The position numbers and the translations under genes are program-made. This document shows, one piece after another, positions 53,226-63,257 of a stretch of DNA of 64,000 nt. Location: positions 62,001 through 126,000 of the forward strand of contig NZ_JACGWS010000005.1 in NCBI RefSeq assembly GCF_014397005.1. The letters are read 5' to 3'. The DNA is from Kordia aestuariivivens (lineage in GTDB: Bacteria; Bacteroidota; Bacteroidia; Flavobacteriales; Flavobacteriaceae). Each line of letters opens with the position of its first letter. Within the stretch, counting starts at the first letter, position 1. The notes under the pieces are model-generated. The model did not search any database. It saw only the letters and a program-made list of their open reading frames with translations, and was not told the DNA's origin.

Positions 53226-53474
53226 ATGAAAAAAAAGAATTTACTAAGCTTATCGCTTAACAAAAAATCAATCTCAAATTTAAGAACGCAAAATTCAGTT
53301 ATAGGAGGATTCAAAACAGAATCTTGTATTCCTTTAGGAATTTGTTGCCCAACACATGATGCTAACTGTCCAGGTCCATCAGCAGATGGAACTTGTGGAA
53401 ACACTACTACTGGAACAGGAACTGGCTTGGAATGCGGTCCAACAATTTCGTGTCCAGGCGCTGGAATTTGTTAA
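53226..53474 (+). CDS. Leader-GG Cys-rich peptide precursor (class I lanthipeptide-like)
   Basis: An 82-residue peptide started at the ATG at 53226. Leader: KKKNLLSLSLNKKSISNL, with the LNKKSISNL motif that in Bacteroidota marks class I lanthipeptide leaders, ending in IGG (27-28). The core has eight Cys among Thr, Gly and Pro (LGICCPTHD, GTCGNTTTGTGTG). No modification or export gene lies within the window around it. It ends in a terminator hairpin. Similar leader and GG position to 16248-16520. Confidence 0.75.
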   Translation: MKKKNLLSLSLNKKSISNLRTQNSVIGGFKTESCIPLGICCPTHDANCPGPSADGTCGNTTTGTGTGLECGPTISCPGAGIC

Positions 53475-53498
53475 CATTAAATAAATCATGAAAAAAAG

Positions 53499-53530
53499 TA
53501 AAAAGTGGGCTTAGGCTCACTTTTTTTAAT
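53499..53530 (+). terminator. Intrinsic terminator after the peptide gene
   Basis: AAAGTGGGC-TTA-GGCTCACTTT stem with a run of T. Confidence 0.75.
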
Positions 53531-53619
53531 AGCTGTCAATTTTGATTAATAAAACACCAAAATTCATCAAGTAAAGAATTTAACATCTTATTGAAAACAT
53601 AATATTTATAGCTAGCATA

Positions 53620-53629
53620 CTGTATACAG
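53620..53629. promoter_or_regulatory. 10-bp palindrome CTGTATACAG
   Basis: A perfect palindrome about 100 bp upstream of the M16 gene; possible operator. Confidence 0.3.
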
Positions 53630-53645
53630 CATGAACTAAATAAAT

Positions 53646-53697
53646 GTTAAAAAATTATGATTATTATAATTACACATATAATAATCATAATTTTAAC
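53646..53697. promoter_or_regulatory. Long AT-rich hairpin upstream of the second M16 gene
   Basis: An 18-bp perfect core, TATAATAATCATAATTTT against its inverse, extends to 21 pairs with a two-base bulge. The loop is 8 nt. It ends 33 bp before the ATG. Confidence 0.75.
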
Positions 53698-53730
53698 GTT
53701 TAAATACTACAAACTAATCAAAAAATTATA

Positions 53731-56706
53731 ATGAAAAGATTCAAACTACTGCTACTATTCGTAGGTGCACTTGCGATTTTCGGCTGTAAAGAAACCGGCG
53801 ATACAACTGCTTCTAAAGAAGTAAAAGTAACGCAACAGAAAGATGCAAATGGTCTTTCGTACGAAACCGTATCAAACGATCCAACCGGATTGCGTTTGTA
53901 TACACTAGATAACGGACTCAAAGTTTATCTAAGTCAAAACAGTGACGAACCAAAAATACAAACCTACATTGCGGTAAGAGCAGGTTCTAACTACGATCCA
54001 AAAGAAACTACTGGTTTAGCACACTACTTAGAGCACATGGTTTTCAAAGGAACTGATGAAGTTGGTACTATTGACTGGGAAAAAGAAAAAGTATACTTAG
54101 ATCAAATCTCTGATTTATATGAACAGCATAAAGCAGAAACAGATCCTGAAAAAAAGAAAGCACTGTACAAAAAAATTGACGAAGTATCTTTAGAAGCTTC
54201 CAATTATAGTGTTGCCAATGAATATGATAAAATGGTTGGTTCTTTAGGTGCAACAGGTACAAACGCCTATACGTGGTTTGAGCAAACAGTGTATACGAAT
54301 AAAATACCTGCAAACGAATTAGATAAATGGCTAACGCTTGAAAATGAGCGTTTCAGTCAATTAGTATTGCGTTTATTTCATACAGAATTAGAAGCAGTAT
54401 TTGAAGAATTCAACAGAACACAAGATAGTGATGGAAGAAAAGCACTCTATGCAATGTTAGATGGTTTATTTCCAAATCATCCATACGGACAACAAAATAC
54501 GATTGGTACTGCTGAGCACTTGAAAAATCCTTCGATGATAGCAATTCACAACTACTTTGACAAATACTATGTGCCAAACAATATGGCAATGGTATTAGTT
54601 GGTGATTTCGATTTTGAAGAAACGATTCAAAAAGTAAATAACACATTTGGTAAAATGGAGAAAAAAGAAGTGGTGCATCCAACATTACCAAAAGAAGAGG
54701 CAATCACGTCTCCAGTTGTAAAAGAAGTATTAGGACCAACGTCTGAATCAATATCAATAGCATTTCGTACCAGTGGAGTAAACACAGAGGATGAAAAGCT
54801 TGTAACCTTAGTAGATATGATTCTTTCTAACGGAAATGCAGGTTTAATCGACTTAAACTTAAATCAAAAGCAACTTGTACAATACGCAGGATGTTCTCCA
54901 ACATTTTTAAATGATTATGGCTACCATAGATTATATGGAGCGCCTAAAGCTGGACAAACATTAGATGACGTGAAAAACTTACTCTTAGAACAAGTTGAAA
55001 AACTTAAAAAAGGAGAATTTGAAGAATGGATGATTGAAGCGGTTATCAACGATTTAAAACTGAGTCAAACAAGACAATACGAAAGTAGTACAGCATTGGC
55101 AGATGCGTATGTAAATGCGTTTATTCATCATGAAGATTGGGCTAACAAAGTAAAATTCTTAGAAGATTTACGTAAAATATCAAAACAAGAAGTAGTAGAC
55201 TTTGCTAACAAACACTACAAAGACAACTATGTCGTAACGTACAAACGTAAAGGAACTGATAATTCAATCGTAAAAGTTGAAAATCCAGGAATTACGCCTG
55301 TAAACTTAAACAGAGATAAAAGTTCAGAATTCATCAAAGCCTTCAACGCAACAGAAGCTGCGTCTTTACAGCCTAAATATGTTGATTTCCAATCAGAGAT
55401 TAAAGAAACAAAACTTTCTAATGGAATCAAGGTTTCATACATTGACAATGAGCAAAATGACTTATTTGATATGAATATCATCTTTGACATGGGAAGTGAT
55501 AATAACAAAAAACTTGGTTTAGGAGTTGGGTTAATGGAATACTTAGGAACTGATAAATATTCTCCTGAAGAATTAAAGAAAGAATTCTACAAGCTAGGAA
55601 TTAGCTATTACGTAAGTACTGGTGCTGAAAAATCGTATGTTGGTTTAAATGGACTAAAAGAAAACTTACCAGAAGGATTAGAGTTATTATCACACTTGTG
55701 GAATAATGCGGTGCCAAATCAGGAAGCGTATGATAAATATGTGGCGCAAATCATTAAAGGAAGACAAGACACGAAAACACGAAAAGGAAGCATCTTACAA
55801 AGAGGTTTAATGAACTATGCAAAATATGGCGAAAACTCTCGTTTGCGTAACATATACAGCAATAGTGAATTAAATGGAATGAATCCGCAAGAACTTGTTG
55901 ACTTGGTAAAAGATTTCAAAAACTTTGACCAACGTATATTCTACTTCGGAAAAGATATTGATGCGGCAGTTGCAGCATTAAACGAACATCACAAAGTTGC
56001 GAATGAACTAAAAGAATATCCAGAAGCAATCAAATATGTAGAGCAAGAAACTGGCGGAAATGTATTCTTCGTTGATTACGATATGGTACAAGCTGAAATG
56101 ATGTTCTTGGCAAAAGGAAGTCCTTTCAAAGCTGAAAACATGGCAGCTTCTACAGTATTTAATACGTATTTTGGAAGTGGTTTATCATCAATTGTATTCC
56201 AAGAAATTAGAGAATCTAAATCATTAGCTTACTCAGCATACTCATATTACAGTCAAGCTTCAGACAAAGAAGATTCTAACTATGTAATGGCGTATATTGG
56301 AACACAAGCAAACAAAATGCCGCAAGCAGTAGAGGCAATGATGAACTTAATGAACGATATGCCAGAAGCTGAAAAGCAATTTGAAGCAGCAAAAGAAGCG
56401 ACTTTGAAAAAACTAGCAGCACAGCGTATCACAAAATCAAACATTTTCTGGACGTACGAAAGACTTCAAAAACTTGGAATTGATAAAGATCACAGAGAAG
56501 AAATGTACAAAGCTATTGAGAAAATGACGCTCGCTGACTTAAAAGGGTTCTTTGACGAAAACATCAAAGGTGAACAATACAATGTAATGGTGATTGGAAA
56601 CAAAAAAGATGTAGACATGGATGCCTTAGCAAAACTTGGTAAAATTCAAGAAATGGACATCGATTATCTTTTCAATTACGAAAAAGCAAAAGAAATCAAA
56701 CAATAA
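53731..56706 (+). CDS. M16 family metallopeptidase, lipoprotein (second copy)
   Basis: A 991-residue two-domain peptidase with a lipoprotein signal (ALAIFGC, Cys19) and the zinc motif HYLEH (98-102). The following Glu is in LEAVFEEFNRTQDSDGRKA. It differs from the copy at 36.7 kb by a long insertion after the HxxEH helix (KEKVYLDQISDLYEQHKAET and onward). It is probably periplasmic and acts on peptides. It is preceded by a long hairpin and followed by a bidirectional terminator shared with the S9 peptidase gene. Confidence 0.92.
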   Translation: MKRFKLLLLFVGALAIFGCKETGDTTASKEVKVTQQKDANGLSYETVSNDPTGLRLYTLDNGLKVYLSQNSDEPKIQTYIAVRAGSNYDPKETTGLAHYLEHMVFKGTDEVGTIDWEKEKVYLDQISDLYEQHKAETDPEKKKALYKKIDEVSLEASNYSVANEYDKMVGSLGATGTNAYTWFEQTVYTNKIPANELDKWLTLENERFSQLVLRLFHTELEAVFEEFNRTQDSDGRKALYAMLDGLFPNHPYGQQNTIGTAEHLKNPSMIAIHNYFDKYYVPNNMAMVLVGDFDFEETIQKVNNTFGKMEKKEVVHPTLPKEEAITSPVVKEVLGPTSESISIAFRTSGVNTEDEKLVTLVDMILSNGNAGLIDLNLNQKQLVQYAGCSPTFLNDYGYHRLYGAPKAGQTLDDVKNLLLEQVEKLKKGEFEEWMIEAVINDLKLSQTRQYESSTALADAYVNAFIHHEDWANKVKFLEDLRKISKQEVVDFANKHYKDNYVVTYKRKGTDNSIVKVENPGITPVNLNRDKSSEFIKAFNATEAASLQPKYVDFQSEIKETKLSNGIKVSYIDNEQNDLFDMNIIFDMGSDNNKKLGLGVGLMEYLGTDKYSPEELKKEFYKLGISYYVSTGAEKSYVGLNGLKENLPEGLELLSHLWNNAVPNQEAYDKYVAQIIKGRQDTKTRKGSILQRGLMNYAKYGENSRLRNIYSNSELNGMNPQELVDLVKDFKNFDQRIFYFGKDIDAAVAALNEHHKVANELKEYPEAIKYVEQETGGNVFFVDYDMVQAEMMFLAKGSPFKAENMAASTVFNTYFGSGLSSIVFQEIRESKSLAYSAYSYYSQASDKEDSNYVMAYIGTQANKMPQAVEAMMNLMNDMPEAEKQFEAAKEATLKKLAAQRITKSNIFWTYERLQKLGIDKDHREEMYKAIEKMTLADLKGFFDENIKGEQYNVMVIGNKKDVDMDALAKLGKIQEMDIDYLFNYEKAKEIKQ

Positions 56707-56722
56707 AAAGAAAATCAAACAA

Positions 56723-56757
56723 TAAAAAAGCGCTTCTCTCGAAGCGCTTTTTTTATA
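56723..56757. terminator. Bidirectional terminator between M16 and S9 peptidase genes
   Basis: AAAAAAGCGCTTC-TCTC-GAAGCGCTTTTTTT serves the two convergent genes. Confidence 0.9.
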
Positions 56758-56759
56758 TA

Positions 56760-58685
56760 TTATCCTTTAACTTTCGTAGTCATGTTTTTATTCAAAAACT
56801 CAATCATTGAATTATAAAAATCAAATCGATTCTCTTGATTTCTAAATCCGTGACCTTCATTCTCTTTTAACATATATTCTACGGTAATTCCATTCTCTTT
56901 CAAAGCAGCTACCATTTGATCAGATTCTGCTTGAACCACACGCGGATCATTAGCACCTTGCGCAATAAACAATGAAGCTTTAATCTTATCTACATGAAAT
57001 ACTGGGCTATTTGCCTTCATCATAATGCTATCTTTCGTATTAGGATCGCCCACCATTTCATATAACATTTTCTTATAAGGTTCCCAATATGGAGGAATCG
57101 TTTCCATAAACGTAAACAGATTTGATACGCCTACATAATCAACAGCAGCAGCATACAAATCAGGTGTATTTGTAATTCCAGCTAATGTTGCATAACCTCC
57201 ATAACTTCCACCATAAATAGCAATACGATCTTCATCTGCAATACCTTCTTTAATAAGCCACTTTACGCCATCAGTAATATCGTTTTGCATTTCTTGTCCC
57301 CATTTTTTAAATGAACTTTGCCAGAATTGTTTCCCGTAACCTGTAGATCCTCTAAAATTCATTTGTAAAACTGCATAACCTCTATTGGCTAAAAATTGCA
57401 CTTCTGGGTTGAATCCCCAATTATCACGAGCCCAAGGACCGCCATGTGGATTCACAACTACTGGTAAATTTTCTGCTTTCACACCAACAGGTAACGTTAA
57501 ATATCCATGAATTGTCATGCCATCTCTAGAAGTGTAGGTGATAGGTTTCATATCTGCCATATGATCAGAATTAATCCAAGGACTTAAATCTGCCATATGT
57601 TTTAAAGTGCCAGTGTTTTTATCATAAAAATGATAAGCACCTCTCGTTTTATCATTTCCTGCATATATTAAAAACTTATCTTCATCTTTATTGCTAGAAG
57701 TAATATAATATTGATTGTCTTCTCCAAGTTTTTCCTCTAACATCTTAAAAAGTTTCTCAGCTTCTGCATCTAAAAACTTTCTATTCAGTTTTGCTCTTGT
57801 ATAATTAATAAACGTTGGTACTTTTCTTTTTGAAGAATATGAAATACCATCCACATCCACTTCGCTATCCATAAAAATTTCTTCAATTTCTTTATTTGCT
57901 TTCAAATCGTACTTTACAATAGCGGCTTTATCTCTGCCTAAATTAGAAGCGGCATACACAACATCGCCATTATCAAAATCGAAAAATTGTGGAGTTAAGG
58001 TTTGTTTAAAATCGGTAGTAATAACTTCTGTAAAAGGGTCAGCTTCTGTAGCTCTGTACATAATTGTATTATCAACACCATTGGTTACATAGGCTAAGCG
58101 CAACTTTCCATCGTGATCTGTTTGCCAACCTGTAATATTTCCAGGGTTTTCATAAAGTAAGGTTAATGCTCCAGAATTGATATCCAATCGATATGGATCA
58201 AAAACTTGCGGAATTCTTTTATTCAAGCCAATAATCATTTCATCTTGATTATCTTCAAGCGCATCAATAATTTGAGAGCGTACACCATCAAAAGGTGTTA
58301 AATCTTTTTCGTTGGTTCCATCTTTATTTACAGCAAAAAGGTGAAAATTTTCATTTCCGCCTTCATCTCTAATAAATACTAAACGATCGTCATTTGCCCA
58401 AAAATACCCAGAAAGGTCACGATCTTCAACACTTGTAACTCTTGTTACAGCATCGCTATCAAATTTTCGGACATGAATATTCATTCTATCTTTATAAGGA
58501 GCTAAATACGCAATATATTCACCATTTGGAGATAAGCTGAAGGATCTTTTTTCAGAATTTTTAAAGAAATCTTTAACTGAAATTTTTGGCGCTTGTTGCT
58601 TTTCTGCAAGCTCAGGCACTTTTTTGGTTTCCTCTTTGCATGCCATAAAAAGCAGTATAAAGGAAAAAAGCAGTAGTTTTTTCAT
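56760..58685 (-). CDS. S9 family prolyl oligopeptidase-like lipoprotein
   Basis: A 641-residue protein with a lipoprotein signal (LLFMAC, Cys16), a beta-propeller (about 40-380) and an alpha/beta-hydrolase domain with the nucleophile in YGGSYGGYATLAG, Asp in GANDPRVVQAESD and His in NEGHGFRNQ. It is a dipeptidyl- or acylaminoacyl-peptidase-type enzyme that cuts short peptides, placed in the periplasm by its lipid anchor. It is divergent from fabG. Confidence 0.93.
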   Translation of the reverse strand: MKKLLLFSFILLFMACKEETKKVPELAEKQQAPKISVKDFFKNSEKRSFSLSPNGEYIAYLAPYKDRMNIHVRKFDSDAVTRVTSVEDRDLSGYFWANDDRLVFIRDEGGNENFHLFAVNKDGTNEKDLTPFDGVRSQIIDALEDNQDEMIIGLNKRIPQVFDPYRLDINSGALTLLYENPGNITGWQTDHDGKLRLAYVTNGVDNTIMYRATEADPFTEVITTDFKQTLTPQFFDFDNGDVVYAASNLGRDKAAIVKYDLKANKEIEEIFMDSEVDVDGISYSSKRKVPTFINYTRAKLNRKFLDAEAEKLFKMLEEKLGEDNQYYITSSNKDEDKFLIYAGNDKTRGAYHFYDKNTGTLKHMADLSPWINSDHMADMKPITYTSRDGMTIHGYLTLPVGVKAENLPVVVNPHGGPWARDNWGFNPEVQFLANRGYAVLQMNFRGSTGYGKQFWQSSFKKWGQEMQNDITDGVKWLIKEGIADEDRIAIYGGSYGGYATLAGITNTPDLYAAAVDYVGVSNLFTFMETIPPYWEPYKKMLYEMVGDPNTKDSIMMKANSPVFHVDKIKASLFIAQGANDPRVVQAESDQMVAALKENGITVEYMLKENEGHGFRNQENRFDFYNSMIEFLNKNMTTKVKG

Positions 58686-58871
58686 AATTTTGTTTTTTGT
58701 TAGATATCCTTATATGACGAATAAAAAAAAATGTTGTTACAGTTTTTCCATGCATTTTTGTAAATTCGATAAAATCTCCCAGTTTTTTTTGATACATTTA
58801 TAATCAACTTATCATTAGATAGTTATTACAAATAGAAGTTGTTTTTTTCTAAATAATCATAAAACATCTTA

Positions 58872-58901
58872 TTGTCAACCTAACTATTCTAACTATATTT
58901 G
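58872..58901 (+). promoter_or_regulatory. Promoter of fabG operon (TTG-N19-TATATTTG)
   Basis: TTG (58872-58874) and TATATTTG (58894-58901) are separated by 19 bp, a very good Bacteroidota promoter, 27 bp upstream of the fabG ATG. Confidence 0.65.
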
Positions 58902-58927
58902 AATTAAATAAATCAACCATAATACGA

Positions 58928-59674
58928 ATGAAATTACTAGAAGGCAAAACAGCTATCATTACTGGCGCGAGTAGAGGAATAGGAAAAGGAATCGCGCAAG
59001 TATTTGCAGCTCATGGGGCAAATGTAGCATTTACATACAGTTCATCTGTTGAAGCTGCTAACGAACTAGAAAAAGAATTAAACGAATTAGGCGTAAAAGC
59101 AAAAGGATACAAAAGTAACGCTGCAGACTATCAACAATCACAAGATTTGGCAGCGGAAGTATTAAAAGAGTTTGGCTCGATTGATGTATTAATCAATAAT
59201 GCAGGAATCACAAAAGACAATCTTTTAATGCGAATCTCAGAAGAAGATTTTGACAAAGTAATCGAAGTCAACTTAAAATCTGTCTTCAATATGACCAAAG
59301 CAGTTCAACGTACCATGTTGAAACAACGTAAAGGTTCTATCATTAACATGAGTTCTGTTGTTGGTGTAAAAGGAAATGCCGGACAAACCAACTATGCAGC
59401 CTCAAAAGCAGGAATGATTGGATTCTCAAAATCAGTTGCCTTAGAATTAGGTTCAAGAAACATTCGCAGTAATGTAATTGCACCAGGTTTTATAGAAACT
59501 GAAATGACAGGGAAACTTCCAGAAGATGTCGTAAAAGGTTGGAGAGATGCTATTCCATTAAAAAGAGGTGGAACTCCTGAAGATGTAGCAAATGTATGTG
59601 TTTTCCTTGCGAGTGATATGTCAGCTTATGTCACAGGACAAGTATTGAACGTTGACGGTGGAATGTTGACATAA
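58928..59674 (+). CDS. fabG: 3-Oxoacyl-ACP reductase
   Basis: A 248-residue short-chain dehydrogenase with TGASRGIGKGIA (NADPH site), NNAG, the catalytic Ser in NMSSVVGVKGNAG, and Tyr/Lys in YAASK. The C-terminal VTGQVLNVDGGM is typical of FabG. It reduces 3-oxoacyl-ACP in fatty acid elongation. It leads an operon with genes of secreted and membrane proteins. Confidence 0.94.
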   Translation: MKLLEGKTAIITGASRGIGKGIAQVFAAHGANVAFTYSSSVEAANELEKELNELGVKAKGYKSNAADYQQSQDLAAEVLKEFGSIDVLINNAGITKDNLLMRISEEDFDKVIEVNLKSVFNMTKAVQRTMLKQRKGSIINMSSVVGVKGNAGQTNYAASKAGMIGFSKSVALELGSRNIRSNVIAPGFIETEMTGKLPEDVVKGWRDAIPLKRGGTPEDVANVCVFLASDMSAYVTGQVLNVDGGMLT

Positions 59675-59688
59675 CTAAATAATAACGT

Positions 59689-60225
59689 ATGAAAAAAGCA
59701 TTTTTATTAATGGCAGTATTTATGCTGTCATTTGGAGCGTTAAACGCTCAAAACTGGGAAAAGTATAAAGCGGAAGACTTATCATTTATTGCATACTACC
59801 CACAAGAACCAGAACGTACTGTGCAAAAAGTGAACACTGCTGTTGGCGAGTTAGACATGCACATGATTATGCACGCACCAGCTTCGGGTGATGACAACGC
59901 GGTATATTCCGTAATTCGATCTGATTACCCAGAAGAGCAATTTACAAATGCTGACGAAGAATACAATGCAACGGTACTTGATGGCGCTGTAAATGGAGCT
60001 GTATCAAACGTACAAGGAAAGTTAGAATTTGATAACAAAGTAAAATTTAACGGATATCCGGGAAGAAGCATCAAAATTGCTATTCAAGGTGGATTTATAT
60101 ATATCAATGCATATCTAGTTGAAAATTCAATGTTTATTACACAAGTAATTTGTTTAACTGCAAATGATGAAAACCCAAGTATTAAACGTTTCTTAGACTC
60201 TTTTGAAATCATAAAAACAAAATAA
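59689..60225 (+). CDS. Secreted protein of unknown function
   Basis: A 178-residue protein with a signal peptide ending at GALNAQ. The mature part starts NWEKYKAEDLSFIAYYPQEPE and is likely an alpha/beta domain (about 25-178) of the kind that begins with a 'YYP..P' strand. No catalytic motif. It lies 14 bp after fabG and ends exactly where the next gene begins. Confidence 0.7.
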   Translation: MKKAFLLMAVFMLSFGALNAQNWEKYKAEDLSFIAYYPQEPERTVQKVNTAVGELDMHMIMHAPASGDDNAVYSVIRSDYPEEQFTNADEEYNATVLDGAVNGAVSNVQGKLEFDNKVKFNGYPGRSIKIAIQGGFIYINAYLVENSMFITQVICLTANDENPSIKRFLDSFEIIKTK

Positions 60226-61200
60226 ATGAAAAAGACGGCTTTACTATCTCTAAGTTTTTTCCTTTTTTTCAGTACAATTGTAATTGCTCAAGCACGTATA
60301 GGAAGCTTTCTAATTTATGGAAAACATAAAAATTTAAGTAAAAAATCATTAGAAAAATTTGCGAATTCTCCAGTAACCTATTTTATCTTTGAGGAAAGCG
60401 ACAAATATACAAAAGAGGATTATGAAAAATTATTGAAGCAAGTTTGGAAATTCACCCCTTATAAAATAATCCAAGATAAAGATATCGATAACACCATTTT
60501 TAAAGAAGGAACATCTTATGCAAGATTTCGTAATTATATAGTTTACAGTCAAGGAATATCAACGAGAGCAACATCATCGTATCATTATTTAGACTTTTCC
60601 GTTATTACTAAAATTACAAAAGATAAAATTAAGAAGGGAAAAAGAATTTTTGATTGGAGAGCGGATCGTGTTGGAGCCATTTACTTTACTGCTGATATTC
60701 CTTTGCGACGACAAGTAGTATCAGGTCAAGATTCTCTTAGCGGCGATTTGATGAATTACAGATTGGGTTATTTGAAAAATTACTTACAGTTTGTCAATAG
60801 TAGTTTTGAAAAAAAAGAAAGCTTTGATACTTTTGATGATTACATCAATAAGGAAAAAATAGGAGTTCTTAAAAATAAAACGCTGTATTTTTCACAAAAT
60901 TTTATTTACTCGTACTCGGGTAAAAAAGTTGCAAAAGCAAAAAAACAAATCACAGAAGAAGAACTATTTATAGATTATCAGCATAAATATGAGGTTATTC
61001 CTGATGCAGAATTAAACGAAAAAATTCTGAACGATGAGGACTTTTACTATTTAGTCTATCATCAAAATGCATTTATAAAAGTACTATCTATCATAAATAG
61101 TAAAACAGGAGAGGTAATATATTCTAAATCGAAAATGATGTCATATAACTTGAAGCCTAAAGATTTAAAAGAAATCTCTAAAAAAATATCTAAATACTAA
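60226..61200 (+). CDS. Secreted protein of unknown function, Lys/Tyr-rich
   Basis: A 324-residue protein with a signal peptide ending near VIAQA. It is rich in Lys, Tyr, Phe and Asp. I find no family. Its ATG is the very next codon after the stop of the upstream gene, so the two are translationally coupled. It is followed 3 bp later by the VWA gene, which begins with TTG. Confidence 0.7.
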   Translation: MKKTALLSLSFFLFFSTIVIAQARIGSFLIYGKHKNLSKKSLEKFANSPVTYFIFEESDKYTKEDYEKLLKQVWKFTPYKIIQDKDIDNTIFKEGTSYARFRNYIVYSQGISTRATSSYHYLDFSVITKITKDKIKKGKRIFDWRADRVGAIYFTADIPLRRQVVSGQDSLSGDLMNYRLGYLKNYLQFVNSSFEKKESFDTFDDYINKEKIGVLKNKTLYFSQNFIYSYSGKKVAKAKKQITEEELFIDYQHKYEVIPDAELNEKILNDEDFYYLVYHQNAFIKVLSIINSKTGEVIYSKSKMMSYNLKPKDLKEISKKISKY

Positions 61201-61203
61201 CTA

Positions 61204-63240
61204 TTGCAAACTACAATCATTGTATATATCTGTATAGCAGTATTCATATCAGCGCTTGTCGCGATATTTCATTACTACTACAAAACGAAAAAACGCACTA
61301 AAAAATTAGTGCTTTTTTCGTTTTTAAGATTTTTAAGCCTATTTGCCTTATTACTCTTAATCATCAATCCAAAATTTAAACAAAAAAGTTACTACGAAGA
61401 AAAACCAATCCTAACAATTGCGGTTGATAATTCTTCTTCAGTTACCGAATTGGGCTATGATGCAAAAGTCCTAGAAATACTAAATGCCTTAAAAAACTCA
61501 AAACTACTTCAAGATAAATTTGAAATAGATACGTATACATTCGCAAGAGAACTAAAAGAAAGTGACTCTGTAAACTTCTCTGGGCATCAAACAAACATTA
61601 GCAAAGCGCTAAAAGACATCAACAATCTTTACAAAGATGCGATTGCGCCAACACTATTAATAACAGACGGAAATCAAACTTATGGGAATGATTACCAATT
61701 TCTTTCCTCAAAAATAAAACAACCAATATTTCCTGTCATTGCAGGTGATACAATAACATACATTGATCTTAAAATTGATCAGCTTAACGCGAATAAATAC
61801 GCATACCTAAAAAATAAATTTCCAGTAGAAGTAATTGCGACGTATACCGGAAATGAAACGATTCAGACAAACTTAGTCCTAACTTCCGATGGAAAACGCT
61901 TGGCGAGTAAAGAATTGACATTTTCGCCAACGGACAATTCAAAAGTTGTCAACCTAACTATTTCAGCAACAAAAATTGGTGTACAAACATTGCGCGCAAC
62001 GCTGACACCATTAAACACTGAAAAAAACAAACAAAACAACACACGCTACTTTGCAGTGGAAGTCATTGATCAAAAAGTAAAAATTGCGTTAATTGCTGAT
62101 ATGATTCATCCAGATTTAGGAGCGTTAAAAAAGAGTTTAGAAAGTAACGAACTGCGAAGTGTAGATATTTTAAAACCCAATGAAGCTTCAAGTAAACTAA
62201 ATGACTATCAACTAGTTATTCTCTATCAACCAACGAGAAAATTCACGGAAGTATATGAAAATGTAAATCGATTAGAAAAAAATACACTGACCATTACAGG
62301 AACACAAACCGATTGGAATTTCTTAAATGATGTACAAACTAACTTCTACAAAGATGATTTGGACGAAACGGAAGAAGTACAGGGGAAATTAAACACCAAC
62401 TATACAAACTTTCTAATTGAAAATATTGACTTTTCAGACTATCCACCATTACAAAATGCTTTTGGCGAAGTAGAATTTAATACGGCTCATGAAATCATTC
62501 TATCGCAAGTAATTTCGGGTGTTTCAACCAATGGCGCATTATTAGCAACGTATACAAACGATACCAAACGAGCTGCAATACTTGCAGGTGAAGATATCTG
62601 GAAATGGCGCGCGCACAGTTTCTTGGCGCAAGAAAACTTTATAGAATTTGATACATTTCTGGGGAAACTAATACAATACTTAGCTTCCAGTAAAAAACGA
62701 GAACGCTTAACCGTTGGTTACGAATCGTTTTACTATGGAAATCGTGAAATTCAACTCACAGCACAATATTTCAATCCTTCCTATGAATTTGATGCGAATG
62801 CAAACCTAACAGCGATCATCAAAAACAAAGACACCGAAAAAGTAACCACATATCCAATGTTGCTAAATGCCGGGTTTTACACTGTTGATTTAAACAACTT
62901 GCCGCCAGCATCGTATAATTTTACAGTACGAGCAGAAGGGAAAAATAGCAGCAAATCGGGAAGTTTTAAAATACTAGAATTCGATATTGAAAAGCAATTT
63001 TTAAATGCCGATACGAAACGATTGCAAGCCATTGCTGCAAAATCAAACGGAAAGGCATTTCATATCAATAACGACTCACAAGCGATTATTTCTGAACTAA
63101 TAAACGATCAACGCTTCAAAACCATTGAGAAAAGTAACGAAAAGGTCGTATCTTTGATAGATTGGAAATATCTACTCGCATTAATTGCAATTAGTCTTGC
63201 ATTAGAGTGGTTTCTACGAAAATATTACGGACTCATTTAA
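61204..63240 (+). CDS. VWA-domain membrane protein
   Basis: A 678-residue protein with two N-terminal transmembrane helices (about 5-25 and 36-56), a von Willebrand A domain (about 68-200) with the MIDAS motif TIAVDNSSSV, and a long beta-rich extracytoplasmic part that could resemble a glutamine-amidotransferase-like or CARDB-type domain (about 205-640). A transmembrane helix ends the protein (about 655-672). The start is a TTG (MQTTIIVYI), which fits a membrane-anchored N-terminus. Such proteins often belong to MoxR/VWA-type envelope clusters; none is seen here. Confidence 0.78.
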   Translation: MQTTIIVYICIAVFISALVAIFHYYYKTKKRTKKLVLFSFLRFLSLFALLLLIINPKFKQKSYYEEKPILTIAVDNSSSVTELGYDAKVLEILNALKNSKLLQDKFEIDTYTFARELKESDSVNFSGHQTNISKALKDINNLYKDAIAPTLLITDGNQTYGNDYQFLSSKIKQPIFPVIAGDTITYIDLKIDQLNANKYAYLKNKFPVEVIATYTGNETIQTNLVLTSDGKRLASKELTFSPTDNSKVVNLTISATKIGVQTLRATLTPLNTEKNKQNNTRYFAVEVIDQKVKIALIADMIHPDLGALKKSLESNELRSVDILKPNEASSKLNDYQLVILYQPTRKFTEVYENVNRLEKNTLTITGTQTDWNFLNDVQTNFYKDDLDETEEVQGKLNTNYTNFLIENIDFSDYPPLQNAFGEVEFNTAHEIILSQVISGVSTNGALLATYTNDTKRAAILAGEDIWKWRAHSFLAQENFIEFDTFLGKLIQYLASSKKRERLTVGYESFYYGNREIQLTAQYFNPSYEFDANANLTAIIKNKDTEKVTTYPMLLNAGFYTVDLNNLPPASYNFTVRAEGKNSSKSGSFKILEFDIEKQFLNADTKRLQAIAAKSNGKAFHINNDSQAIISELINDQRFKTIEKSNEKVVSLIDWKYLLALIAISLALEWFLRKYYGLI

Positions 63241-63257
63241 TAAAAACAAATAACAAG

